Origin: Isoetes taiwanensis
Taxonomy: Eukaryota > Streptophyta > Lycopodiopsida > Isoetales > Isoetaceae
Length of the DNA: 64,000 bases
Assembly: GCA_021234155.1 (NCBI GenBank)
Contig: JAJEKV010000006.1
Coordinates: forward strand, 14,896,902-14,960,901
Direction of reading: 5' to 3'
In this document: one piece after another, positions 38,002 through 49,164 of the stretch
Layout: each line of letters starts with the position of its first letter
How positions within the stretch are numbered: the first letter of the stretch is position 1
Position numbers and translations under genes: made by a program
Notes under the pieces: model-generated
Told to the model about the DNA's origin: nothing
What the model saw: the letters and a program-made list of their open reading frames with translations, nothing else
The model's database searches: none

Positions 38002-39210
38002 TATAGTTGTAATCCCATCGTCACCAAATAATGGTATAGATTCATAGCACCTTGCTATGTCTGCCACCCATGTATGGTGTATGTCCTTTGGTAGATTGAT
38101 AGCCAGCTCTATCGTTGAATTAATCCACCACAGTGACCTAGTCTTAACTCCCATAAATCGTTTTACCTTGGAATCCAATTGGTAGCATATTTCATTGAAT
38201 GTTGGTACAAATGATTTTATGACCTCCGTAATTAGGCAAGCCATATCTGAAAATATACATTCCGATGCATTTGTCAGCCATCTAAATTTGTTCTTGTGTG
38301 CTTTATATGTTCCCATTAAATATGGTAATCCCAAGTTCTCCACCTTAACATTCCCAGCAATATTTTCCATGTCATGTCGACATTTATCTCTAATTGCTAG
38401 TGGGGATCTTGGGAACCCATCTTCATCCACACACATCTCAAAGTCAGGGCTACCAACCCTTTTTAAGGCCAACTTTCTTATATAGTTTTTGCAAATGAAT
38501 ACCGGTGTGTTATCTGCCTTATCTGCTCCAGATATAAATAAATGTTGTTGTATCCATGTTTTTTCGGCAATTGCTTCATATGTCATTGTTTTATCAGGAA
38601 TCCGAATTCTTCTTCTTTTATTCGAGCTTCCTTCTTCTACCCAATGCTTGATTTTATTTTTGATAAAGGACCTAGCCTTTTCAATTTTAGTTGGGCATAT
38701 TCTTCCCACCTTATTTTCCAAATATACTACTGTCTGCTCCCATGCTTTGAGTACTTCCATAATTACAATACCCTTATTAGGTTTCTCTAAGGGGATATGA
38801 TTCAAACCATATTTTATATTCTCCCTAGAGTATAGGCAAATATTTATGGAGAGGGATATGACATGCTCAAGTTCATCTTCTCCTTTTTGTAGGAAAGGCT
38901 TAATCCAGATTTCATTTGCACATTTGCAATTCAAACTCTCATAACATGAGAAGTTGCAGAATGTGTCCTTTGGTTTATACCATGATGATTTCACGCTAGG
39001 AAGATATTTCCAGCCATATACAATCTCATCCATTATTGTTGGGTTCTCTAAATTTAGTACTTGATCACAACATGTAGCAAACAGTTTCTTCACGTTCACT
39101 AATTCCAAGATTCTATTAACATACAATAGGTGTATGTATATGAATCTTATAGGATTATCTTTTACTATTTTCAAACGTCCCATGTAGGAGACAAGAGATT
39201 TAGATACAAC
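37099..39210 (-). pseudogene. Penelope-like reverse transcriptase, full unit, frameshifted near the C-terminus
   Basis: The exon begins after a strong acceptor (TTTTCCTAATGTTGCAG) at 39210 and stays open to about 37500. Motifs: a Cys-rich segment (CNFSCYESLNCKC), SGADKADNTPVFICKNYI (the ADK motif of Penelope-type RTs), GLPYLMGTYKAHKNKFRWLT (the K-x-H-K segment), DIARCYESI (motif A, 38038-38061), RGIPMGFSCSPLWCNIYL (motif B, near 37775) and FRYMDDLSIF (motif C, 37639-37656). After that the frame is lost twice between 37600 and 37470 and resumes at 37099-37467 with TKFDKRRSLPFPF and PEEFLVEIKK. The truncated sister copy has an unbroken version of this end. The catalytic Asp residues are intact, but the frameshifts should inactivate this copy. 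Confidence 0.75.
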
Positions 39211-39402
39211 CTGCAACATTAGGAAAAGGTTTCTGTCATATAGATAAAAACAGCATATTTACAAACCTCTCAATCACCATACAACTGTTTAAACCAAACT
39301 TCTAACTGAAACTGCCAAATCAAAGCGAAGTATCAGCATATTGGTAATAAGTCTCACATATATTTGAGATGTCTCAAACTTATTAACCCTCCTGCACCTC
39401 TT

Positions 39403-40098
39403 TTAGTTATTCCATTGATAATTCAGATTTCGGGGTCTTAGTGGCGAAGTCCCATCATCAGGTGGCTGCAAATGAGTAGGCGTATTCCCCACCACTTCAA
39501 CAGAAGCCGATGATGAACTACCAGGCCCTGATCTCCCTCTGCCTCTACCTCTAGTATTTTGCATAGGCTGTGAAGGCGGTGGTCTACTTCCTCTGGTAGG
39601 GTAATTCCCTCTACCCAAGTTATGGTTACCCCTTTTTCGGTATCCTCCTCCATTGGGTGGTGGATATGAACTTCTCCCCCTGTTATTCCAGCTAGCCCCT
39701 CTAGCTCTCCCTCTAGAGCCATGTCTACCTCCACCTCTATTTCTCTTAGCGGGTGAAGATGGGTTCTCATTCAGATCCCTTGGTCTCTTTTGCATGACAG
39801 GCGTATTATACTCAGAAAAACTAGCAGGTTTTATTAGTCTTTCTATATACCTCAGACCACTTTCATTATTGCTTTGGCTGAACAGCACGGCTTCTGGGTT
39901 TGTGATCCATTCCAAAACCCCTTCCATCATAAATTTCCTAGTGAAATGGAACACTAGGCACTGCTGAATAATGGCCTCTATTGCTGGATTACTGGTCCAG
40001 TTTATAAATTGGCTCCACCTAGAGATCACAGATTCACCTCTAAAAAATTTTTCAACATTATTCATCATATGCCATATTATGTGATCGAACCACACCAC
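39403..40098 (-). pseudogene. RG-rich ORF of the Penelope-like element
   Basis: The 231-codon frame starts WFDHIIWHMMNNVEKFF, forms a helical region, then turns into a strongly basic Arg/Gly/Pro-rich tail from about residue 115 (RGGGRHGSRGRARG, RGRGRGRSGPGS). Such RGG tails bind RNA in many ribonucleoproteins, so a nucleocapsid-like role is plausible but inferred. It overlaps the end of the upstream ORF by 22 bases in a different frame and lacks a good ATG, so it is most simply the continuation of that ORF after a one-base or two-base slip. It stops about 190 bases before the RT exon acceptor. Confidence 0.55.
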
Positions 40099-41072
40099 TC
40101 CTTAAACGTACAAGTATTTAGAGGGTGTGGGCATCTACAATACGGTCTTTTCCAGTTTGGCCATCTGTTTTCATATTCCGTAGGCTTGCCTCTATTTTTT
40201 CCAGTTGGAATTTCCTTTTTTGTAAGGGCCAACATTGATTCAGCAGGACACTTATTCGGGTCAAACATAGCCAAATTATACTTTGTTATAGGTGTCTCTC
40301 TATCAAAGATTGTTATATCCTTGCGCGCAAAATTAGCATATTTTTCCATCCATACAGAAGAGGTTGAGTTCTCATCCTCTATTCCTCCCAAATAATAGTA
40401 AGCCTCAATTGGAATTGGGGCTAATAAATTGAAGGAATAGAGTCTCCATGGTTTATGGTCTTTCTCTGCAGCCCATTGCTCAACCAACCTCCTGGGTACC
40501 AATGGCGTAGGGTATCTCTTAAAAAACAAGTAGTGGTCATTTTGTTTATTAAGCTGTTCATCTGCAAATTCTCTGGAAATAGCCTGTGCCTCTTCATCAA
40601 GCTTAATCCCTTTCAATTTTGGATTCAAACCATCAGAAGTGATTTGTGCTGCGCTATCCATTTGATGATCATCTCTATAATACATTAATGGATAGTTCTC
40701 TCCATTAGCTAGTTTTTGCTCTTTAAGTTTTTCCAAAAATCTCATGCATCTATCAATTTCAACACGATCATCTTCTACAATATCTGATAACTTGGTTTCA
40801 AATGTCTTCAATAGTTGAAGAACATTTTCACCTCTTCTATATGTGTAAAAGAGTTTGAACCAATGAGATGCGTCTAAATTGCTCAGAATGGAAAGATCAT
40901 TTTCATCCAGATTATTCTCTCTATTCAGAATAAACTCATGCAAACCTGGAGTATCAGCGATCAGTATCATGATAGTTTGTATCACCGGGCTTGGAACCCA
41001 TAAATTCTCTCCATATCCAATGTTTCTTAACTCTGGAAACCATCCCGTCCTTGCTTCACCTTCTTCCGGAAT
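40077..41072 (-). pseudogene. N-terminal ORF of the Penelope-like element, unknown function
   Basis: An exon begins after an acceptor (TTTCTGGCTTAG) at 41072 and reads IPEEGEARTGWFPELRNIGY in frame with a 300-residue stretch down to 40077. It contains FKLFYTYRRGENVLQLLKTF, a charged middle, KRYPTPLVPRRLVEQW, and a C-terminal Cys/His/Trp-rich end (NWKRPYCRCPHPLNTCTFKE). No known domain is recognised. The start codon must lie in an earlier exon beyond 41100, which I could not locate. It leads directly into the RG-rich ORF with a frame change. Confidence 0.55.
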
Positions 41073-41472
41073 CTAAGCCAGAAACCATTGTATTAGATAT
41101 AATTCCCACAATAAATCCCAAAGTCATGCTAATAACTAACTTATATGGACAATGCCCATGATAATAAATAATCATAGAGCATAAGGTGGTAACCTGTCTG
41201 GTCAGATTTATATGTATATATATGCCATTTCTTGGCAACCTCCCTATAGGGGATCCATATTATAGTTAGCCTTGCAAAAATCTTACCATGGGTGTGAGTA
41301 TTTATATCTTACAGTATCATAGATCTTAAGCATCTTGCTGTAGTTTTTTGAGTCATATGTAAAAATCCAAGCATGATCCTAAATTGATCTACACTTAAAT
41401 TTTATCTTCTCGTATCCAGGTGGGAAAAGCTAACCTGTCACCATCCAAACCAAAGAACATGTGTTAGTACAG

Positions 41473-43660
41473 ATGCATGGAATGGGAAGACAGGTGTCAA
41501 TGCTTTTTATGAAACCCCCCTTGTTATCGGTGTCATGGATATCAACAAGTATTTAAGGTAGTCTTAATCAATCATGCTATGTGTTGACTTCGAGTTTTCT
41601 TCTCACGTTACACCCTTAAACCCATAATGCTATGCAAGAGCTTCTATGAAAAAACATTGTTAATCTACCTCCATCACATCTCCATAAACATTTAAGAATT
41701 TACCAGTAAAATCTTCCCTAAATTACTTATCAATCTACAATTATAGCTACGTATTGAGCTATGAGCTTTTACAACCTGGCTCTTGCGGTGTTTTGTTTAT
41801 GTTTGCTTTAACCTATAACATGGTCCGAGCATTACGTCGGGAAGCTCTACCATATAGGTCTAGCAAAATTAACTTAAGATTGCCTTTGCTTAAGTTGTTT
41901 GCATCTCCTTCCTATAACTTTGACATAATTCCATCTCATATTTTCTCTTTGGCTTAACCACTTAATATCATAATGGCTTAACCACTTAATATCATAATAT
42001 CTAACCTGATTATCGTCTAGGACATGATCGGGATCTTCCTCTATTTTCATATAGCTTGAATCTCCCATCTCCTCGGGCCTATTATCCATGTATTCGCCTT
42101 CCTTATCTTTGTTGAAAAATATCGAGTTAGCATAGTCTATGGCATAACCTCAGATCATACTAAATGCATCGAATCATTCCCTATCAAATTTCATGAGCTT
42201 GAATCCATAATAAATTAAAGCTCTTACATAATCCTTGTGGCTTAATTCCCCAAGAGGTATTCTACTGATCGATTCGAACCCATTTTCTCGAGTAAGCAAA
42301 CGTAAATGCAAAATTACATCTTAGATTCAGTAAGATTAAGAACTTGTGTTCTCCAATCTACTAAGCGATCCTTCTAACCTGCAATTGGATGCTTGATCTC
42401 ATACACCTGGGTAACCGTACTGCTTTATCCCAGCATTCCCTGGTTCCATCTGCATGCTCTGTAAGCCCAGTATGCAACTCAAAACTTCGGCAGACCTGTT
42501 AAATGCAACATTGGGAGAATCGGCCACATACATGGTTCCGGAAATGCCATAAAACCCCTGTCGGTTCTTGCCTATCTGGTCCGGACCATAGGGTTTTTGC
42601 CAGTTGGCATGCCATGCTCCAATATGATATTTTTATAAAAACATAAAAACCTTTGCAATCTCTCCAGTATCTCATAACTATTAGGAACTTAAAATACGAA
42701 ATTATCTCTGGACATCCAAGCCTATGCATGTCCCACATCTATAATCAGGTAGGCCTATACTTCAACTTCCACAAGTTTTTCAACCAGAACACTTTTATAT
42801 CCTTCATTTTTTTCCATAGGAGCCCCCGGTATATTTGCATTAACAATCGCTTTTTTAACAATAGTCATAAGCCTTTGTACCGAAAAACCATTCTTCTTGA
42901 ACACCCCTATAGTCTTCTTTATTTCTACCAAGAATTCCTCTGGACGTTTACATAAATACAACAATAAAATCACCTGAGGGATCATAAGATTATAACATTG
43001 GCTGATTTTCCTATTAGATGCCAACTGTATGTATTGAATAAACGGGAATGGAAGCGACCTCCTCTTATCAAATTTGGTCGTAATGTAAGATCCATAAACT
43101 TGGTCTATAATCTGCACATGCATGTTCAGGAAATTACATTTCGGTAATCCCAAATCATATTGGGGAAATATTTGGGGTGCTTCTTCCTTTTTAATCTCAA
43201 GGAAATCCAATGGATAAATCCAGTAAGGGTTGTCAGCTACCCTCGGTTGTGTTGGGTCCACAAATAAATCCATCTGTGGATTATTGAATATACTAAGGTC
43301 GTCCATGTATCTAAATGCATCCTTGAACAGAATGAGATATTCAATTTTTCCCAACTTTGCTAATCTCTTAATGAAGTTAAATTCATAGAACATAAGATAA
43401 ATGTTACACCACAATGGTGAACATGAAAATCCCATTGGGATGCCTCTTATTTGTTTCCATACTCTGTCTCCCACCTGAACATAACAATTGGTAAGTAAGT
43501 AATTGTTTATTGTAACCAGTTCTTCAAGTGTTATCTCAAAGTCATTTTTGGTTGTCTGGGTAGTATTTCTCCATGTATATTTATACGATGAAGGTCTCCC
43601 AGACCCAATTAATCTTTGAGGATACCTTATTTCAAAAACTTTGGAGAAGAGCCTTTCGCA
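41473..43660 (-). repeat. Direct repeat copy 2: 5'-truncated tandem copy of the Penelope-like element
   Basis: Begins inside the RT coding region (junction CTTTCGCA|CTAATCC at 43660) and runs to the element 3' end at 41473, where the 5' end of the full unit starts. Offset from copy 1 is 5655-5659 bases. Confidence 0.9.
42755..43660 (-). pseudogene. Penelope-like RT C-terminal part in the truncated copy, frame open
   Basis: The open segment includes RGIPMGFSCSPLWCNIYL, FRYMDDLSIF (near 43296-43315), then YPLDFLEIKKEEAPQIFPQY, LGLPKCNFLNMHVQIIDQVY, TKFDKRRSLPFPFIQYIQLA and PEEFLVEIKK. This gives the undamaged version of the region frameshifted in the full unit. It ends at EVE with a GTATAG that may be a donor. 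It lacks motif A, so it cannot act on its own. Confidence 0.75.
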
Positions 43661-46600
43661 CTAATCCTTCTAACTAGCTAAGACATCCAAATAATCCCAG
43701 ATTATTGGACTTATCTGACCCCCGAAGGGGAGGCTTTAGAGACTTTGATAATTTTCTTGAATCAGACATATAAACTGCCTTCATACATGCATATTCAAAT
43801 AATTCTAAAAGACATTAACAAGCCAAGCCAAATGAACAGACTTTTCACAAAGTCCTATAGACTTTTATACTATTGGCCATAAACTAGAGAACCACATCTT
43901 CTTTCTTATTTTGGGATAGTGTTGGTATTTGTGCCCGGGAATGCCGCATGTAACGCCGCATGCGGCGTTCCCTTCTGGCTTGCAGCTCCTCTTGCGTCCC
44001 CGCAAGCTGGTAGCATTGATTGTCAGGGTTTGAACTGGCGGAGATTTTTGAATGCTGCGGCCTCCAAGAACTTGGATACGAATTGTCTTCCTCCCCGCGC
44101 TTCTAAATGTCGCCCAAGATTTTCGAAGCTCAAGCTTGAGCTGAATCGTGTGCTTTCGTTAAGTATTTGGAATTATTGAAATGGTAAAACTGTGATGCAT
44201 TTTCAGTTTCGAACATACAGAGTTAAGTTTTTTCGGCAGAGAAGCGTTTTTTCAAAGGGTCGTTATGGGCCGAGAAGTTATGGCGGAGGATTCTCCTTCC
44301 CCTCCCATCATTTGTTTTTAGCTAATAAATTGCAAGAGCAGAGAGAGTCTTCAAAGCGTTGATCCATTGCCGGATTCATTAGGGATTTTTTATCTAGAGG
44401 AATCGGTTGAGCAGGTAGAACTCTATTTAAACTGTGTTTTATTTTCCATGCTTCTTCTATATGTCATGCAGGGACAATCGATAGACTTCTTCGGCTGTTT
44501 TTACATTTTTCTTTCTCTATGCAAGTTAATCCAGTTCTTGCAATTATTGAATCAATTCAAGAGCTTCAGCTTTGGATTCCCGTCAAAAGTCCAAAGCCTG
44601 TATGCCTTAAACAGGCTGTGTGCTCTGGGTTTGTGCTCTGCTTTCAAAAAATGAGAGATAGTTGAGGCGGTTCCAGCAAAGTCTAAAGCACATTGTAGCG
44701 CTTATTTTTAAATTTGTGCATCTTGGCAAGCAAATCCAACTCTTCTAATCCTTTTCTGAAAGCTTGAGCAATCCTTCTTAAATCTTATTTTTTTCGTATC
44801 ATTTTCAGCAGCATGGCATAAACGTTTGTAGTTTTTCTCCAGTGGAGCTTTGGAGCGGCCTTTTCTACTGTTTTCTCCTCCTCTTCAGTTGAGCTTTTGT
44901 ATTCCACGGTTCTTGCTTTGTCTGGGCATGTATAGATTTCAGCAGCAGGAAATTAACTTATTCAAAATGTGCCATTGTGTGTCCAGCTGCAAATCTCTTA
45001 CTTCTTCTTTCAGCTCTTTGGGAATAGGTGGAGCAGGTCTAAAGCACTCATTTTTCCCATCAAATTAGAACTGCTCGATTCGTGGAAGGTGAGATTTTTT
45101 GTCCTTCTCTTATGCTTTTTTGTTGATTTCTATCTGATATAACATTTTCATGGCAAACTTGAATCAACATTCCAATTAGAATCTTTGCGTTCTTGCTTCT
45201 TCATGTGATGCTTCATTCTAATGCCCTTTTATTTAAACCAGAGGTTAAACTGGATTTCTCACTTCTAAATATTTTACAGGTTTTTGAGAGGAGACATATA
45301 TCATCATGTTGTGATTTCAAACCGTGCTGCTATTCAAGTTTTTAAAGTACATATTTGGCTGGAATTTTGTAAGCATCTATCTTTGGGTTTAAAATAAGAT
45401 TCTCGGTTTTTATCTGATTTACTCTATTTAGCCTTACACAGCTAATTATTTATCCTGCAGGCTTATCAATAATGGAAAAATAAGTCCTCTATGTCGGACT
45501 GTATAGAATTTTAGCGCAGGTTGGATCTTAAGTAAATGCATCTTATGAATATTGTCATACTTAGCTTGGCCGATGTCATGGAAATAGATCATGGATAAAT
45601 GAGTAAGTTCATGATGTCTTTAAAGATGAAGCAGGTTACCAATTTGTGCACATATCAATTATGCACTGAAAAAGAGCCCTGATTTGTGATGGAAGATGTT
45701 AGCGAAGTAATCATTCTATTAATTTATCTACTCAAGCAGGCCATTGATTTACTCAAAACAGTTTATTTACTTAAGACTTCCATTAGTATAAACCATACTA
45801 TGGACTATCATATCTCAGGAGGAGCATTTACGGTAAACTCTGTGTTTAAGATAAACTCTGTTTTTCCTGGATTGAATGCATGCAAATTCATGTGCAAACT
45901 GCTTTCATATTGCAGGACTTGGCAAGTGTTACGAAGCTACAACCATGACTGTGACTCTCAAAGCCATCCTAAAAATTGCTAGACAATTAGCAGATATGGT
46001 AGAGGGAAACATCTTGCTTGCACGCAGTTTGAAAAGATCATTTTGGTACCAGGAAAGCCTAGAGGAGACACTGCATGCATCTTAGATGGCGTGGACCATC
46101 AGGCGAGCTTACAAGAAAAAATAGAATCCATGTGCATATACAGAAGCAGGCAAGTAAATCGGCGCACTTATCGAGGTTAGTCTATTGTAGCACAAAGATA
46201 AAGGCAGCCAATGATTTGAAAGATTTTACTTGAGTGTTATAACTGTTCATGTGGCTGTGAACGAGATCATGCTTTTCAGTAATTGCTTTGCCATTTTAAC
46301 CTTCCATGTCCACGTATTTATTGGTTTGTTGTTGGTTTATTATGGAATAAGCTTCTATTCTCTTGATATTTATCTCTGGACTCCCTTAAACTGGTTTTAA
46401 AGTAGCACCAGACTCACTTGACCAGCTCAATTGAAGATACCTTATGTAAATACACTGTCATTGCAAAGTGTACCAGAATAAACATCTTAACTTTTTATGG
46501 ATAGTACTAACTTTTTATGGAAATTGCAAAATTTTTATCTTTTCTTGCATTTCTCAGTTTTCTCCATAAAGTTTTACAGGAAAATACAAGAAATTCTGAA

Positions 46601-46929
46601 AATATACATCATGACTCCATGGATGTCTGCAATTCTGCTAAAACATGTGCAAGTCTCCTAATGTGTTTTTTACTCCTATTCAATAATACATAATAATGTA
46701 TATTTCCTAATGTATAACTTTACCAATTCTATTGATCTAATGTCATTTGGACCTTTTTTTTTTTTTTAATTACGTATCATACGTACTGTACGTATTAATA
46801 TGTTAAGTACGGTATTAATAAAACAAGAGCTCAATGACCTGTCAACTTATAGGTATAGTACGTATAGTACTGTGAGGAAGGTACGGGACGTATGTAAACG
46901 TAAAATACGGGTACGTAAACAACACTGAA
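43661..46929. other. Intergenic, no gene recognised; one perfect palindrome
   Basis: A perfect 18-base palindrome AACGCCGCATGCGGCGTT lies at 43952-43969 in a GC-rich patch. The 86-codon frame across it (43919-44179) starts at GTG and is not convincing. Several coding-like pieces around 45690-46085 are not recognised and have no clear splice pattern. TACGTA-rich sequence occurs at 46770-46915. Confidence 0.4.
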
Positions 46930-47035
46930 TGCTAGATATTCTCTATATCATACATATAGAAAATTATTGCATTAAGGTTCGAATTCAATTGCTATAGATA
47001 TTCTCTATATGATACACATGGAAAAAATTGCATTA
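46930..47035. repeat. Imperfect 67-bp tandem duplication
   Basis: The stretch GATATTCTCTATAT(C/G)ATAC followed by AAAATT(A)TTGCATTAAGGTT occurs twice in a row. It lies about 730 bases upstream of a Helitron-like 3' end and could be near its 5' end. Confidence 0.65.
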
Positions 47036-47733
47036 AGGTTGGACTTAATTTCTCCCCGTCATTTATTTGTGGTAGAGGCCTATTGCAATTTATGTACAAA
47101 AGTAGCTATCCTATTTATTTGTGCTATAGGCTGACCATGTCAGTTTGTGATATTCTTTTGAGTTTTGTATACCAATTGAATTTCATTTTTTCTATGTCGG
47201 ACTATGTATTTTCTATTATTCTGATCTCTAAGCTCTTTTGCAGCTATTCTCAATCTCAATGAGCAATCTACACACATTGGGCTGGGAATATTTTTGTTGA
47301 ATGGCATGAAAGCTTTTCTTAAGGAACTCTCGAAACTCTCTTATTTGCCATCCATCCCTTTTTTCAATGGCCTCTTTTTTTGCCATTGATGGCATGTTGA
47401 GACAAAGAGTATGTAGACACTCTAATTAGAGTTCCACCGTAGTAGATGATTATTCTAGACTGCCAATAGTATATGCCTATCTAAGAAGTGTGTGTTGAAA
47501 TGTTTGTGGGGACAATGAGCAACACATGCCATCATTGTGAGGCAGTGTCAAGGAAGAATGGCCTTGATACATTTTGTTGCAATGTTCCTTTAAATGGAGC
47601 AATGGTATTGGCATTACAGTAGGGCAAAGTGCCATTCACATCTTAGCACTCCATTCCGTCTAAGACAGGATTAATTCTACAACATTCCTTCAACTTACAA
47701 ACTCTCATCTACCCATTTCATGTCCATGAATAA

Positions 47734-47763
47734 TGCCCGGCATCGCCGGGCACACGTTTCTAG
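47734..47763 (+). mobile_element. Helitron-like 3' terminus (hairpin plus CTAG)
   Basis: An 8-bp perfect stem TGCCCGGC-ATC-GCCGGGCA is followed seven bases later by CTAG, and the next base is T. A GC-rich hairpin, a short spacer, CTRR and an insertion before T is the standard Helitron 3' end. The matching 5' TC end is not settled. The TCTCTATAT motifs near 46940 and 47006 are candidates but are not preceded by A. No RepHel protein is present, so this would be a short non-autonomous copy. Confidence 0.6.
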
Positions 47764-48520
47764 TCCTCAAATATTATCACATATACATGATCTTAAACGA
47801 AATGGTCCAATCAATATGAAATGGTCCAATCAATACTTTTTTCAGAGACATTATCAGGTCAACTAGTTAAGCCTGTATTTGTGATAAAATAGACCAAAAA
47901 ATGTCACATCATTGATATACCAAAATAGGAAATGAAAATGGAATATTTACAAGAAATAGATAAAGGACATGAGACATTTTATTCATAAGAACATGAGAAG
48001 ATGCATCTATTGCCAGTTTAGTAATCAAATACTACTGTTTGACAGATCAAGAGCCAGAGCATTTTGAAAGAAATAATTCCTCAGATGAGATTGCATTGGA
48101 AGTAATCATTGAATTGCATTACCTGGCCAGACATAGAACAACCAATATCTGATATGCCAATATCTGATTTGCGCTTGCAACAACATATAGCAAAAGCAAT
48201 TAAAAGAAATAATACAAGTGTTTTGAAGTCGTAGAAGAAAAACAATCTTCGTAGCTTCCTGATAGCAACATCCACATCCAAAGAAATGGGAGAAGAATGT
48301 TTGGTTACCTGCAGCAGCAAAGCACATGTTAGCCTACTGGGTAACTGTACACCTGCCACAGGTAAGCTATAAACATTCTTGGCTTATCGCCCTTTACCCG
48401 AACGATCACATATAAGAAAAGAACATCATAGTTAAGAAGCATAGTTCAGCAGGAATCCAAACACCCCATCTGTTCTGTTTAGAAAATTAGGGGACCAGAG
48501 CGTTTCAGAGAGACAAGATG

Positions 48521-49144
48521 TCATTGGTTTAAAAGAGGAGACTAGCATGCTGCATAACAAGCTAAATAATTGCATCTGCTGGGAATGCCTTTTAAGATGC
48601 AACTGTATTCCTGAACCTATAGCATAGCCATAAATAAACCTAGAACTAGAGCAGCAAAATTGTATCATTACTAGATGTATAGACCTTATAAGAATCAGTT
48701 TAGACCAGATAAAATAATCTGCACAAAATCATTGGTTTAAAAGAGGAGTCTAGCATGCTGCATAACAGGCTAAATAATTGCATCTGCTGGGAATGCCTTT
48801 TAAGATGCAACTGTGTTCCTGAACCTATAGCATAGCCATAAATAAACCTAGAACTAGAGCAGCAAAATTGTATCATTACTAGATGTATAGACCTTATAAG
48901 AATCACTTTAGACCAGATAAAATAATCTGCACAAAATCATTGGTTTAAAAGAGGAGTCTAGCATGCTGCATAACAAGCTAAATAATTGCATCTGCTGGGA
49001 ATGCCTTTTAAGATGCAACTGTGTTCGTGAACCTATAGCATAGCCATAAATAAACCTAGAACTATAGCAGCAAAATTGTATCATTACTAGATGTATAGAC
49101 CTTATAAGAATCAGTTTAGACCAGAGAAAGTAATCTATACACAG
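48521..49144. repeat. 208-bp tandem repeat, three copies
   Basis: Units start at 48521, 48729 and 48937 (TCATTGGTTTAAAAGAGGAG), exactly 208 bases apart, and differ at only a few positions. The open frames on the minus strand are repeat by-products. Confidence 0.93.
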
Positions 49145-49164
49145 TAGGATAAACAGCATCAACA

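Larger units (their letters stand above)
35818..43660 (-). mobile_element. Penelope-like retroelement with a 5'-truncated tandem copy (pseudo-LTR structure)
   Basis: Reading the minus strand, a 2.19-kb 5'-truncated copy (43660-41473) is followed head to tail by a full 5.65-kb unit (41472-35818). The last 2.18 kb of each are direct repeats of one another. This tandem, partly truncated layout is characteristic of Penelope-like elements. The full unit encodes an unknown N-terminal ORF, an RG-rich ORF and a reverse transcriptase, with apparent splice acceptors. The 3' end meets a (TA)n run. I see no target-site duplication. No GIY-YIG endonuclease is recognisable in the parts I could read, so it could be an endonuclease-lacking branch or another telomerase-related RT lineage. 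Confidence 0.7.

Noticed and set aside
35818-43660. LTR retrotransposon with 2.2-kb LTRs
   Set aside because: The repeats contain RT coding sequence, there is no gag-protease-integrase order, primer-binding site or TG...CA ends, and the RT motifs are Penelope-like.
43919-44179. Possible transit-peptide-bearing gene start
   Set aside because: The frame begins at GTG, is only 86 codons, overlaps a palindrome and shows no continuing exon.
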